A DNA stretch of 64,000 nt from UMGS1783 sp900555065 (GTDB lineage: Bacteria > Bacillota > Clostridia > Oscillospirales > UMGS1783), in NCBI GenBank assembly GCA_937991645.1, contig CALKPL010000025.1, positions 62,001 through 126,000 of the forward strand. The letters run 5' to 3'. Below, piece by piece: positions 51,861 to 60,083 of this stretch. Under the pieces are notes generated by a model, which ran no database searches, was not told the DNA's origin, and worked only from the letters and a program-made list of their open reading frames with translations. Numbering within the stretch: position 1 is the stretch's first letter; the number at the start of each line of letters is the position of its first letter. The position numbers and the translations under genes are program-made.

Positions 51861-51898
51861 AACTCTCTATATATAGAGAGTTTAGCGCGCTTTGACAA
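51861..51898 (-). promoter_or_regulatory. Promoter and palindromic operator of the MerR gene
   Basis: On the minus strand TTGTCA (51893-51898), 17-base spacer, TATATA (51870-51875). A 22-base perfect palindrome (AACTCTC and GAGAGTT around TATATATA, 51861-51882) covers the -10, as expected for self-repression. Confidence 0.65.
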
Positions 51899-52029
51899 AA
51901 TATGCAAGAATAATTTCACAAAAAAACGGACCGCGGACCGAAATGGCCCGCAGTTACACAGTCTGATATGGAACGGCGCATATATAAGATGAATCATTGC
52001 CGATCCTCCGGTGATTTTGGATGTGCCGC

Positions 52030-52058
52030 TTGATTCGTATGCGCAATATGCGTATAAT
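52030..52058 (+). promoter_or_regulatory. Promoter of the DUF2284-GNAT operon
   Basis: TTGATT (52030-52035), 17-base spacer, TATAAT (52053-52058), 30 bases before the start. Confidence 0.7.
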
Positions 52059-52088
52059 GGAAGAAAGCGAAATACAGGAGGGACGGGT

Positions 52089-52625
52089 ATGACGTTTGAA
52101 CAGTTTCAGGCGGCCGTTGCAGATATACCGCTGCATCAGCTCGCAGAGGTTGAAAAAAGTAAGCTTGTATTTTCAGACGAAGTCCGAAAAATGTGTGAAA
52201 TCAATAGCTGCAGGCAGTATGGACGGACCTGGATGTGCCCGCCGGGCGTAGGGGAGATCGCGGCCTGGAAAGAGCGCATGTTTGGATTTAAACACGCGTT
52301 TCTGTTTTCATATGTCGGCACGCTGGAAGACTCTTTTGATTATGAATCTATGATCCGGATCAAGGCGGAATTTGGACAAATCATAGTGAAAATCAGGCGT
52401 TTGATGGAAGAGGCCAACGCACAGTTTCTTATATTTGGCGCGGGCGGATGCCAGCTATGCGAGCAGTGCACCTATCCGGACGCGCCCTGCAGGCGGCCCG
52501 AGGAGGCGACGCCGTCTGTAGAGGCCTGCGGATTGTTTATTGCGGAAATGGCGGAGCCTTGTGGCTTGAATTATATCAATGGCCCGAATACCGTAACGTA
52601 TTTCGGCCTTGTCATGGCCAACTGA
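52089..52625 (+). CDS. DUF2284 predicted metal-binding protein
   Basis: A 178-residue cysteine-rich soluble protein. Cysteines lie in MCEINSCRQYGRTWMCPPGVG, and in GAGGCQLCEQCTYPDAPCRRP, the conserved cluster-binding-like pattern of DUF2284, followed by SVEACGLFI and CGLNYINGPNTV. An iron-sulfur or zinc site is likely. Function is unknown. AGGAGGGA precedes the ATG. It is followed one base later by a GNAT gene. Confidence 0.9.
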   Translation: MTFEQFQAAVADIPLHQLAEVEKSKLVFSDEVRKMCEINSCRQYGRTWMCPPGVGEIAAWKERMFGFKHAFLFSYVGTLEDSFDYESMIRIKAEFGQIIVKIRRLMEEANAQFLIFGAGGCQLCEQCTYPDAPCRRPEEATPSVEACGLFIAEMAEPCGLNYINGPNTVTYFGLVMAN

Positions 52626-52626
52626 T

Positions 52627-53376
52627 ATGGCCGCCGTACGGTTGGATCTAGGGCAGCGGCGGCTTGTCGCACCTCTGTTTGCGGGCTGGGATAAGTCGCT
52701 GCCGGCGGCCTATCTGCAGGGGCATATGGGGTATGCGCTCGCGGACGACGTCGAAGCGCCTGCGTCGGCGCAGATTGTCGTGGGTGACTTTTGCTTTTTT
52801 GCAGGCCGTCCGGATTATGAGATCGCCGCCTGCGCCGCCGCGTCGATTATGGTCGCGCGCACAAAGGCGTGGGACTCCATGCTCGCATCGGTTTGGGCGG
52901 GCCGGGCCGAACGGCATACGCGCTATGCGGTCCAGCGTGCGCACAGTGGTTTTCATATTGCAAAGCTGCGGAGCTTGACAGTACTGCCCGCAGGGTTTTC
53001 GCTTTGCAGAATCGACGCTGCGCTCTGCGAGATCCTTCTGCAGGAGAACTGGTCCAGGGATTTGTGCGCCCTGTTCGGCGGCGGCGCGGATTTTTTTCGG
53101 CGCGGGCTGGGTTTCGCCGTTCTGCACCGGGGAAAACCGGTTGCGGGCGCGTCGTCCTATACGGTGTATGACGACGGCATCGAGATTGAGATCGATACGT
53201 CGCCCGCCTATCGCCGCCGCGGTTTGGCGTCGGCCTGCGGGGCGCGACTTGTGCTGGAATGCCTCGACCGCGGCTTAAATCCCTGCTGGGATGCGCACGA
53301 TCTGCGCTCTGCAGCGCTGGCAAAGAAGCTGGGATATACGAATGCGAAGGCGTACCCGGTTCTCCTGAAACGCTGA
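52627..53376 (+). CDS. GNAT-family N-acetyltransferase
   Basis: A 249-residue acetyltransferase. The C-terminal GNAT domain contains GFAVLHRGKPVAGASSYTVYDDG (as two strands) and the acetyl-CoA motif region SPAYRRRGLASACGARLVLE, then WDAHDLRSAALAKKLGY. The N-terminal ~120 residues are a separate domain seen in the larger GNAT proteins related to ZmaR-type acetyltransferases. Substrate is unknown. It is the second gene after the DUF2284 gene; only one base separates stop and start. Confidence 0.88.
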   Translation: MAAVRLDLGQRRLVAPLFAGWDKSLPAAYLQGHMGYALADDVEAPASAQIVVGDFCFFAGRPDYEIAACAAASIMVARTKAWDSMLASVWAGRAERHTRYAVQRAHSGFHIAKLRSLTVLPAGFSLCRIDAALCEILLQENWSRDLCALFGGGADFFRRGLGFAVLHRGKPVAGASSYTVYDDGIEIEIDTSPAYRRRGLASACGARLVLECLDRGLNPCWDAHDLRSAALAKKLGYTNAKAYPVLLKR

Positions 53377-53430
53377 ATGTTTTGTCATATGCGCCGCACG
53401 CCGCGGGGTATTCCCATAGACGCCGTATGT

Positions 53431-54039
53431 TTACAGCTCGGGAAAATTGACAATGTTCCACAGCCCATTCACATAATCGGCCCGCAGGTTTTTATATTTC
53501 AGGTAGTAGGCGTGTTCCCATACGTCAAAGATAACCAGGGGCTTGACGCGGTACGGCACGACAGTGTCTTGGTTTTTCAGATTTATAATGCAAAGCCGAT
53601 TGCGGCAGTCGCACGTTAAGAACGTCCAGCCCGACCCGAAGACGGACAGTGCGTTTTTTGTAAATAGCTCCCGGAAATTATCAAACGAGCAAAAGGTGTT
53701 GTCAATCAGCATGGAGAGCCGTTCATTCGGTGTGTTCCGCCCGGTTCCGGCCGGAGCGAGGCCGTTGAAATACAGGGTGTGATTGTATACGCCGCCCGCG
53801 TTATGCAGAATTGCGGTCCGCGCCGCTCGGGGCAGGTTGCATCGGCCGCTCAACAGCTGCTCCAGCAGCAGCCGCTGCAGGGCAGGGTAGGGCTCGAGCG
53901 CGTTGTTGAGGTTGTCTACATAGGTTTGAAAGTGTTTGTCGTGGTGGTAGTGCATGGTCTGCTCGTCGATATAGGGTTCGAGCGCGTCATAGGCGTAGGG
54001 CAGCGGCGGCAGTTCATAGGGATATGTATTATAGGGCAT
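53431..54039 (-). CDS. Superoxide dismutase, Fe/Mn type
   Basis: Converts superoxide to oxygen and peroxide. The 202-residue protein has the N-terminal helix with HYHHDKHFQTYVDNLNN, the second ligand region HNAGGVYNHTLYFN, FGSGWTFL, and the C-terminal ligands in IFDVWEHAYYLKYKNLR. All four metal ligands (His, His, Asp, His) can be seen. AGGAGG precedes the ATG. Metal preference cannot be told reliably. It fits an anaerobe that meets oxygen at times. Confidence 0.94.
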   Translation of the reverse strand: MPYNTYPYELPPLPYAYDALEPYIDEQTMHYHHDKHFQTYVDNLNNALEPYPALQRLLLEQLLSGRCNLPRAARTAILHNAGGVYNHTLYFNGLAPAGTGRNTPNERLSMLIDNTFCSFDNFRELFTKNALSVFGSGWTFLTCDCRNRLCIINLKNQDTVVPYRVKPLVIFDVWEHAYYLKYKNLRADYVNGLWNIVNFPEL

Positions 54040-54146
54040 AATGAGGTCCTCCTGATACACGAAAGTCTTGTTTTATGGTTCAATGTATCATATTCAGGGT
54101 TTGGGCTTTTGTTGAAAAGGACTCCCGGCAGTTTCTCTGCATGGTA

Positions 54147-54176
54147 TTGACTTGTGCGGCGCGCGCATAGTATACT
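54147..54176 (+). promoter_or_regulatory. Promoter of the orphan membrane protein gene
   Basis: TTGACT (54147-54152), 18-base spacer, TATACT (54171-54176). Confidence 0.55.
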
Positions 54177-54213
54177 GGAAACGCAAATTAAGAGACAAAA
54201 GGCGGAATATGGA

Positions 54214-54768
54214 ATGAAAAAGTCAATGATGCTCACGGATTTCGCGCTGGCATGCGCGCTTTGCGCGCTGGCGGTTTTTTCCGCGTTTTTGCCTTTTGAC
54301 GCGGACGCGCCAAGATGGTGGCGCGTCGTAGCGCGCATGATCACCTTGGCGGTTACCGCACTGTTGTACTGCCGCCAGTACGGGGAGCGGAAGCTGTTTC
54401 CGCTGCGGCTTCTCTGTGTTGCGGTCTGCCTGTTTTGGACCGGAATTTTTATTTTGACCTTTATGCAGCCCGGCAGCGCGCTGGACCAGATCTGGTATAT
54501 GCAGTATGTGCAGCGGTCGGTTGTGCACCTGTGGGGTCTGTCTGTCGCCCTATACCAGCTGGCTGTTGGCATAAGGTTCCGGCGCGCCGGAGGCCGGGCG
54601 CTGCTCCCGGCATTTACAGCGGCAGCGGCCTGCGTCGGCTTCTGCCTGTTTCTTATCCTCACCTGGGCCGCGCGGGACGCTGCATATATGTCCTATATCA
54701 GTTTGCCGTTCCTGGCGCTTGCGGTCGGGTTCTGGCGCCTGGCGCAGATGGATCTGCGGCAGATGTAA
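54214..54768 (+). CDS. Hypothetical integral membrane protein
   Basis: A 184-residue protein with about five hydrophobic segments and short basic loops, starting KKSMMLTDFALACALCALAV. No family is recognised. The ATG at 54214 is chosen because it is the first after a plausible promoter; the ribosome site (AAAGGCGG) is moderate, and an upstream start 20 codons earlier cannot be excluded. No operon partner; a 270-base gap follows. Confidence 0.7.
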   Translation: MKKSMMLTDFALACALCALAVFSAFLPFDADAPRWWRVVARMITLAVTALLYCRQYGERKLFPLRLLCVAVCLFWTGIFILTFMQPGSALDQIWYMQYVQRSVVHLWGLSVALYQLAVGIRFRRAGGRALLPAFTAAAACVGFCLFLILTWAARDAAYMSYISLPFLALAVGFWRLAQMDLRQM

Positions 54769-54952
54769 GCGGGCCGCAGCCGTCTGCAACGGCTAAGCGG
54801 TTTTGCGGACTTTTTGAAAAAATATACAGCGCTTACAGGCAATGATTTGTTCGTGCAATTTATATTGTTTGTATACTATGAAATGAGTGAATCATGCAAA
54901 ATTATGCATGTTGTAAAATGTATTAAATTTTAGCAAATTTCCGTTAGATTTG

Positions 54953-54981
54953 TTGACTTGGAGCCGTTTTTCAACTATACT
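54953..54981 (+). promoter_or_regulatory. Promoter of the lipoprotein gene
   Basis: TTGACT (54953-54958), 17-base spacer, TATACT (54976-54981). The 180 bases before it, back to the membrane protein gene, are AT-rich with no gene visible. Confidence 0.7.
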
Positions 54982-55041
54982 ATATTAAGAGACTAGATGC
55001 AAATCTCTATTCAAAATCTGGAATTAGTGAGGAAGGTAGTT

Positions 55042-55374
55042 ATGTCGAAAAGGGTAGTATCAGCTGTAGTCCTGCTTGTCCTTTGCATGACCTGTGTGCT
55101 GGCAGGCTGCGGATCGAAGGAAGTAACTTTGGAGGATGTTGACCGCATCGCCAAGTATTATTTTGATCAGCAGTTTGAGGACGAGGAGTACGAAATTCAG
55201 GAGGAAAAGGACGCGATCGTCAGCCAGAAAGAGGCTTATGTGCGTTCTGCCATCGGCAAGGACAGCGGCTATAAATATTCGATTGCCATTCATAAAGAAG
55301 GCAGCAATGTGTATAGCTACATCATTGAGTCCGGCAAGGCTCTCCGTATCGGCGGCACAAACGTCGGCGAATAA
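55042..55374 (+). CDS. Small predicted lipoprotein, unknown function
   Basis: A 110-residue secreted protein. The signal sequence ends in a lipobox LAGC with Cys 23 (VLCMTCVLAGCGSKE). The mature part is highly acidic at first (FDQQFEDEEYEIQEEKD) and ends with a beta-rich stretch (GSNVYSYIIESGKALRIGG). GGAAGG precedes the ATG. It has its own promoter and terminator. I do not recognise a family. Confidence 0.8.
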   Translation: MSKRVVSAVVLLVLCMTCVLAGCGSKEVTLEDVDRIAKYYFDQQFEDEEYEIQEEKDAIVSQKEAYVRSAIGKDSGYKYSIAIHKEGSNVYSYIIESGKALRIGGTNVGE

Positions 55375-55387
55375 AAACACAAAGAAA

Positions 55388-55425
55388 ACAGGGCCGGCCC
55401 AAATTTGGGTCGGCCCTGTTTTTTT
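55388..55425 (+). terminator. Terminator of the lipoprotein gene
   Basis: A 14-bp stem (ACAGGGCCGGCCCA with TGGGTCGGCCCTGT, one G-T pair), short loop, then seven T. Confidence 0.92.
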
Positions 55426-55526
55426 GTATCATTCGTCCTGATAAAACGGCAGCGACAGAAACGCGTAGAATTGTATAGCGCGCCCGCAAAATAAATATGA
55501 TGGAACGCGCCTTTAAAACTTATAAC

Positions 55527-55580
55527 AAGCCCGGCCGTAAAAAGCGCGCATTTTCATTTGCGCCTGTATCGGCCGGGCTT
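55527..55580 (-). terminator. Terminator of the ATP synthase operon
   Basis: An 11-bp outer stem (AAGCCCGGCCG with CGGCCGGGCTT) enclosing a smaller GCGCA/TGCGC hairpin, then GTTATAAGTTTT on the minus strand, four bases after the atpC stop. Confidence 0.75.
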
Positions 55581-55583
55581 ATT

Positions 55584-56015
55584 TCATTGGAATTTTTTCT
55601 GCTGTTTTTGGGTGGAGAGACGCAGGCGCGCCATAGAACGGGCGAGGGCGGCGCGTGTCATTTTCATTTCACGCATGCTCTGCTTCTGGCGCAGGCGTTC
55701 TTCTGCCCGGCGCTTGGATTCTTCCGCGCGGCGCACGTCTATATTTTCCGGCCACTCGCAGGCCTGGACAAATACGACGACATTTCCATGGTACACCTCG
55801 ATAAACCCCTCGGAACAGAAGGCGTCCCGCCATTCATCGTCCTCTCTGATGCGCAGCGTGCCAACGACAATCGGCGCAACAAAAGGGGCGTGGTCCGCAA
55901 GGATGGATACCTGTCCGTCGGGCGCCTCAAACATAATCGCCTCCACGTCGCCGATATAGAACTGCCGCTCCGGCGTCAATATCTCCAGATGATATTTTTT
56001 TGACAACAGCTTCAC
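55584..56015 (-). CDS. atpC: ATP synthase F1 epsilon subunit
   Basis: Couples rotation and can inhibit ATP hydrolysis. The 143-residue protein has the N-terminal beta-barrel start YHLEILTPERQFYIGDVEAI, the ILADHAPFVAPIVVGTLRI stretch, and a C-terminal two-helix part rich in Arg and Glu. I chose the GTG that gives KLLSKKYHLEILTPE; its ribosome site (AAAAGG) is close, and a TTG three codons later is possible. An open frame continues far upstream into atpD but has no support as protein. It is the last gene of the atp operon. Confidence 0.92.
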   Translation of the reverse strand: MKLLSKKYHLEILTPERQFYIGDVEAIMFEAPDGQVSILADHAPFVAPIVVGTLRIREDDEWRDAFCSEGFIEVYHGNVVVFVQACEWPENIDVRRAEESKRRAEERLRQKQSMREMKMTRAALARSMARLRLSTQKQQKKFQ

Positions 56016-56061
56016 CGCCTTTTCGGAAATCTTGCGGTATGCATAGCGCGTACGGCCTCGC

Positions 56062-57444
56062 TCACATCGTCTTGCTCTTGGCGACGGCTTCGTCGAGGTT
56101 CCCAACGTTAAAGAACGCCGCTTCGGGAAGATCATCCACTTCACCGCCGACAATCGCTTCAAAGGAGCGGATCGTCTCGTCAAGGGGCAGGAATTTCCCC
56201 TGGATCCCCGTAAACGCCTCCGCAACGTGGAATGGCTGCGAGAAGAAAAGCTGAAGCCTGCGCGCGCGATAGACGATATGCCGATCCGCCTCGGACAGCT
56301 CGTCCATGCCCAGGATGGCAATGATATCTTTGAGCTCCTGATAGCGCTGCAAACACTCCTGTACTTCGCGAGCGACACGGTAGTGCCGCTGTCCGACAGT
56401 CTCGGGTGCCAGGATGCGGGAACTCGATTCCAGCGGACTGATCGCAGGGTAGATGCCCAGCTCGGACACCTGACGCGAGAGTACGGTGATGGAGTCGATG
56501 TGCGAGAAGATGGTGGCCGGCGCCGGGTCGGTAAGGTCGTCGGCGGGCACATAGATAGCCTGTACTGAAGTGATCGATCCGTTTTTGGTAGAAGTGATGC
56601 GCTCCTCCAGATCACCCAGCTCGTTTGCAAGGGTGGGCTGATAACCGACTGCGGAAGGCATGCGTCCGAGCAGCGCGGACACTTCATTGCCCGCCTGTAC
56701 GTAACGGAAGATATTGTCGATAAAGAGAAGCACGTCTTTTTGGCTGACGTCGCGGAAATACTCCGCCATGGTAAGGCCGGTCAGAGCAACCCGCATTCTG
56801 GAACCGGGCGGCTCGTTCATCTGGCCGAACGTAAGGGCGGTTTTCCCGAGCGCGCCGGATTTTGTCATGTCCGTAATCAGTTCGTTGCCTTCGCGGCTGC
56901 GTTCGCCGACGCCGGCGAAAATGGAATAACCGCCATGGTTCATGGCAATGTTGTAGATCAGCTCCATAATCAGCGTTGTCTTACCTACGCCTGCGCCGCC
57001 GAACAGGCCTATTTTTCCGCCTTTGGCATAGGGCGTAAGCAGGTCGATCACCTTGATTCCAGTCTCCAGAATCTCAGTGGTCGGGATGAGCTCGGAAAAG
57101 TCCGGCGCCTTGCGGTGGATAGCCCACCGCGGCGCGTCGATGATCGGTCCTTTGTCGTCAATGGGATTGCCCAGCACGTCAATAACACGGCCGAGTATGT
57201 TTTCTCCGACGGGAACGGAAATAGGGCGGCCCGTGTCGGTGACGACGGTGCCGCAGCGCATGCCGTCTGTAGCCTGTAGGGAGATGCAGCGCACCATTGT
57301 TTCGCTGACATGGGTGGCAACCTCCATGCTCACGCCGTCGGCGCTGACGAGCAGGTTGTGTATATCCGGGTTCCCATTATCGAACTGCACGTCGAGGACC
57401 GGGCCGCTTATTTTTACAACGATACCGTTTTTTTCAATGCTCAT
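56062..57444 (-). CDS. atpD: ATP synthase F1 beta subunit
   Basis: The catalytic subunit, 460 residues. Walker A is GGAGVGKT at 149-156, followed by GVGERSREGNEL with the catalytic Glu, LLFIDNIFRYVQAG (Walker B), and the signature PAISPLESSSRIL. GGAGGGG lies before the ATG at 57444. All catalytic residues appear intact. Confidence 0.97.
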   Translation of the reverse strand: MSIEKNGIVVKISGPVLDVQFDNGNPDIHNLLVSADGVSMEVATHVSETMVRCISLQATDGMRCGTVVTDTGRPISVPVGENILGRVIDVLGNPIDDKGPIIDAPRWAIHRKAPDFSELIPTTEILETGIKVIDLLTPYAKGGKIGLFGGAGVGKTTLIMELIYNIAMNHGGYSIFAGVGERSREGNELITDMTKSGALGKTALTFGQMNEPPGSRMRVALTGLTMAEYFRDVSQKDVLLFIDNIFRYVQAGNEVSALLGRMPSAVGYQPTLANELGDLEERITSTKNGSITSVQAIYVPADDLTDPAPATIFSHIDSITVLSRQVSELGIYPAISPLESSSRILAPETVGQRHYRVAREVQECLQRYQELKDIIAILGMDELSEADRHIVYRARRLQLFFSQPFHVAEAFTGIQGKFLPLDETIRSFEAIVGGEVDDLPEAAFFNVGNLDEAVAKSKTM

Positions 57445-57448
57445 AGAA

Positions 57449-58324
57449 TTAAATATCCCCTCCGTTGGCAAATTCCGCCGAACCGGTAATTTCGGTGATC
57501 TCCTGCGTAATGGCGGCCTGACGCGCCATATTATACTGAATCTTCAGCTTTTCCAGAATATCCTTTGCGTTGCGCGACGCGTTTTCCATCGCGTTCATGC
57601 GCATATAGTGTTCGCTGGCATACGCCTGCACCAGCACGCCGTATATGATGCCGACGAGGTACTGGGGTACGAGCATATCGAACACCTCCTGCGGGGACGG
57701 GTCATAGATTACGTCGCCGCCCAGCGCGTCCACGCCCTCCACGTCGCGGTAGTCGCTCAGGCGAATGGGGAGCAGCCGGCGGATTACCGGCATGTTTTTC
57801 TGGGGCGCATAGAAAGAGGTGTAGATAATCTGTACCTGGTCGGTTTTCCCAGTGTCGTAGTAGTCCACGATATCCTGCATCATCTGCCGTGCCCGATACA
57901 GTGCAGGGTCCTGTGCGATGCCGTGCAGGTGCCTGTCGGGCGTAACGCCTTTTTTAACAAAGAAGTCATAACCGATATGCCCGATGGTGACGACGGTACG
58001 GCGCTCATGCCGCATGATGCGGTCGTACGCAAAATTGAGTACGTTTGAATCATAGCCCCCGGACATGCCCTTGTCTCCGGAAATGACGATGTAAGTGCGG
58101 TGGTCGCCGCGCCGCGCGTTCAGGTAAGGATGTGAAATCTCGTTGGCGGAGAGCAGCAGCGCTTTCATAGTCAACTGTACGCGGTCAAAATAGCGGTGGT
58201 TGTATTCCAGGTGCTGCATCACTTTTCGCATCCGTGAAGAGGAGACGAGCTGCATGGCGTTGGTAATCTTCTGCGTCTGTTTCACCGCCTGAATGTGGTG
58301 GCGGATTTCTCCGGCGTTATGCAT
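57449..58324 (-). CDS. atpG: ATP synthase F1 gamma subunit
   Basis: The central rotor shaft, about 291 residues. The N-terminal helix carries EIRHHIQAVKQTQKITNAMQLVSSSRM, split here as the conserved KQTQKITNAM core, and the C-terminal helix has the conserved ASRNAKDILEKLKIQYNMARQAAITQEI pattern (NMARQAAITQEITEI). The ATG overlaps the end of the alpha gene by eight bases; AAGGG precedes it. Confidence 0.95.
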   Translation of the reverse strand: MHNAGEIRHHIQAVKQTQKITNAMQLVSSSRMRKVMQHLEYNHRYFDRVQLTMKALLLSANEISHPYLNARRGDHRTYIVISGDKGMSGGYDSNVLNFAYDRIMRHERRTVVTIGHIGYDFFVKKGVTPDRHLHGIAQDPALYRARQMMQDIVDYYDTGKTDQVQIIYTSFYAPQKNMPVIRRLLPIRLSDYRDVEGVDALGGDVIYDPSPQEVFDMLVPQYLVGIIYGVLVQAYASEHYMRMNAMENASRNAKDILEKLKIQYNMARQAAITQEITEITGSAEFANGGDI

Positions 58325-60083
58325 TGCCGTCACCCTTGAAAATTTCTTGGATATATCCGATCAGGCTGTCCTTGTCCTCGTCGCGCAGTTCGCCGGTATG
58401 GTTAATCCGCGCCATCAGGTGTGGGCAGAGCCGGTCGAGTCGCTCAAACATGTACCGTTTCTTTGCAGAAACTTCGCTTACCGGGTAATCCATGAACACA
58501 TTCTGCTGTGCGGCGAGCAAAACGGCGACCTGCTTTGCAAGCGGCAGCATCTCGTCCACCGGCTGCTTGAGCAGTTCGTCGAGGCGTTCGCCGGACTTGA
58601 GCAGAGTAGCCGTAGCCTGATCGATGTCCGCGCCGAACTGGGAAAACACTGCCATGTCCCGATACATCGCAATGTCCAGCCTGAGACTGCCCGATACGCT
58701 TTTGAGCGCGCTGTGCTGCGCCGCGCGACCCACGCGCGAGACGGACAGGCCGACATTGACAGCGGGACGGAAACCGGCATGGAATAGTTCGCTTTCCAAA
58801 TAGATCTGCCCGTCGGTAATAGAGATAATATTGGTCGGAATATAGGCGGAGATATCTCCTGCCATTGTTTCGACAATGGGCATGGCCGTAATGGAACCGC
58901 CGCCCAGCGAATCGCTGAGCTTTGCCGCGCGTTCCAGCAGCCTGCTGTGCAGATAGAATACGTCGCCCGGATAGGCCTCTCGGCCGGAGGGACGGCGCAG
59001 CAGCAGGGAAATGGTTCTGTATGCGGTGGCATGCTTGCTTAAATCGTCGTATACGACCAGAACGTCTTTGCCCTCGTACATGAATTTCTCGGCGATGGCG
59101 CAGGCCGCATACGGTGCGAGGTACTGCATGGCGGCGCTGTCGCTGGCCGTGGACATGACGACAATGGTATTTTTCATAGCGCCCGCCTGTTCAAGCGTGT
59201 TTACAACACTCGCAACCGTAGATGCCTTTTGCCCGATCGCACAGTATACGCTGATGACGCCGGAGTCAAGTCTCGCCTGGTTGATGATGGCGGACAGGGC
59301 GATAGAGGTTTTGCCCGTCTGCCGGTCGCCGATAATCAGTTCGCGCTGACCGCGGCCGATGGGGATAAGGCTGTCAATGGACAAAATCCCGGTCTCCAGC
59401 GGCGTGTTTACGGGAGAGCGCTGCATAATCGTCGGCGCTGCGGTTTCTATGGGCCTGTATTCGTTGCATTTGAGCTCTTTGCCGTCCAGCGGCCGGCCGA
59501 TCGGGTCTATGACGCGTCCAAGCAGGGGGGACCCGACACAGATTTCCGCAACGCGGCCGGTGCCGCGCGCCAGAAGCCCCGCCTTGACGCCGGCCTGTTC
59601 GGTGAGCAGCACCGCGCCCGCGCCGTCGAGTCGCAGATCCAGCGCAAGGGCGTATCCGCCCCCGTCGAACTCCAAAATCTCACCGAAACGGATGCCCGGC
59701 AAACCGTCGATCTGAACCACGTCGTCCTGACAGCTTTTTACCATGCCGTATTTGTAAATGGACGGCTCGGTTTTAACCTGCGCGATCCTGTTTTTCAGGT
59801 AGGAACTTACGGACATCAGTTCCGGATCCGGTTGTGCGGCTGAAGCCTGATTGCCGGAGATGGAGTGCCGGATGGTCTGCAGGCGTGTCGCGAGACTGTT
59901 GTCGTATACGATACCGTCAATCATCGCAATAAAACCGCCGAGCAGGGTGGAATCCTCCTTGACGGTGAATCTCACGTCCTGCTCGAGCCGCGCCGAAAAT
60001 TCGGCTTCTATTTTGCTGATCTCCGTTTTGGTGTAGGGGGGCGCAATGCGCAGGATAGCGTTATTGTTCTGCACGGTCACCAT
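58317..60083 (-). CDS. atpA: ATP synthase alpha subunit with fused delta-subunit C-terminal domain
   Basis: A 588-residue protein in two parts. Residues 1-76 match the C-terminal domain of the delta (OSCP) subunit: a helix with KTEISKIEAEFSARLEQDV, then DSTLLGGFIAMIDGIVYDNS and SLATRLQTIRHSI, equal to the GGxxxxxGDxxxDGSxxxxL pattern of delta. A linker (77-89, GNQASAAQPDPEL) leads to a complete alpha subunit of about 499 residues: SVSSYLKNRIAQ, Walker A GDRQTGKT at 252-259, the alpha signature and the DLSKHATAYRTISLLLRRP stretch with the Arg finger downstream. No separate atpH exists: the start lies inside the end of atpF. The delta N-terminal domain, which caps alpha in other bacteria, is absent. 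Confidence 0.92.
   Translation of the reverse strand: MVTVQNNNAILRIAPPYTKTEISKIEAEFSARLEQDVRFTVKEDSTLLGGFIAMIDGIVYDNSLATRLQTIRHSISGNQASAAQPDPELMSVSSYLKNRIAQVKTEPSIYKYGMVKSCQDDVVQIDGLPGIRFGEILEFDGGGYALALDLRLDGAGAVLLTEQAGVKAGLLARGTGRVAEICVGSPLLGRVIDPIGRPLDGKELKCNEYRPIETAAPTIMQRSPVNTPLETGILSIDSLIPIGRGQRELIIGDRQTGKTSIALSAIINQARLDSGVISVYCAIGQKASTVASVVNTLEQAGAMKNTIVVMSTASDSAAMQYLAPYAACAIAEKFMYEGKDVLVVYDDLSKHATAYRTISLLLRRPSGREAYPGDVFYLHSRLLERAAKLSDSLGGGSITAMPIVETMAGDISAYIPTNIISITDGQIYLESELFHAGFRPAVNVGLSVSRVGRAAQHSALKSVSGSLRLDIAMYRDMAVFSQFGADIDQATATLLKSGERLDELLKQPVDEMLPLAKQVAVLLAAQQNVFMDYPVSEVSAKKRYMFERLDRLCPHLMARINHTGELRDEDKDSLIGYIQEIFKGDGNA

Noticed and set aside
55584..56687. A 367-codon frame ending at the atpC stop
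   Set aside because: Only the last 143 codons match the epsilon subunit. The first part overlaps atpD in another frame and looks like noise.
60061..60083. A frameshift between a separate atpH and atpA
   Set aside because: There is no DNA between atpF and the fusion gene for the missing delta N-terminal domain, and the delta-like part reads straight into alpha without any stop or frame change.
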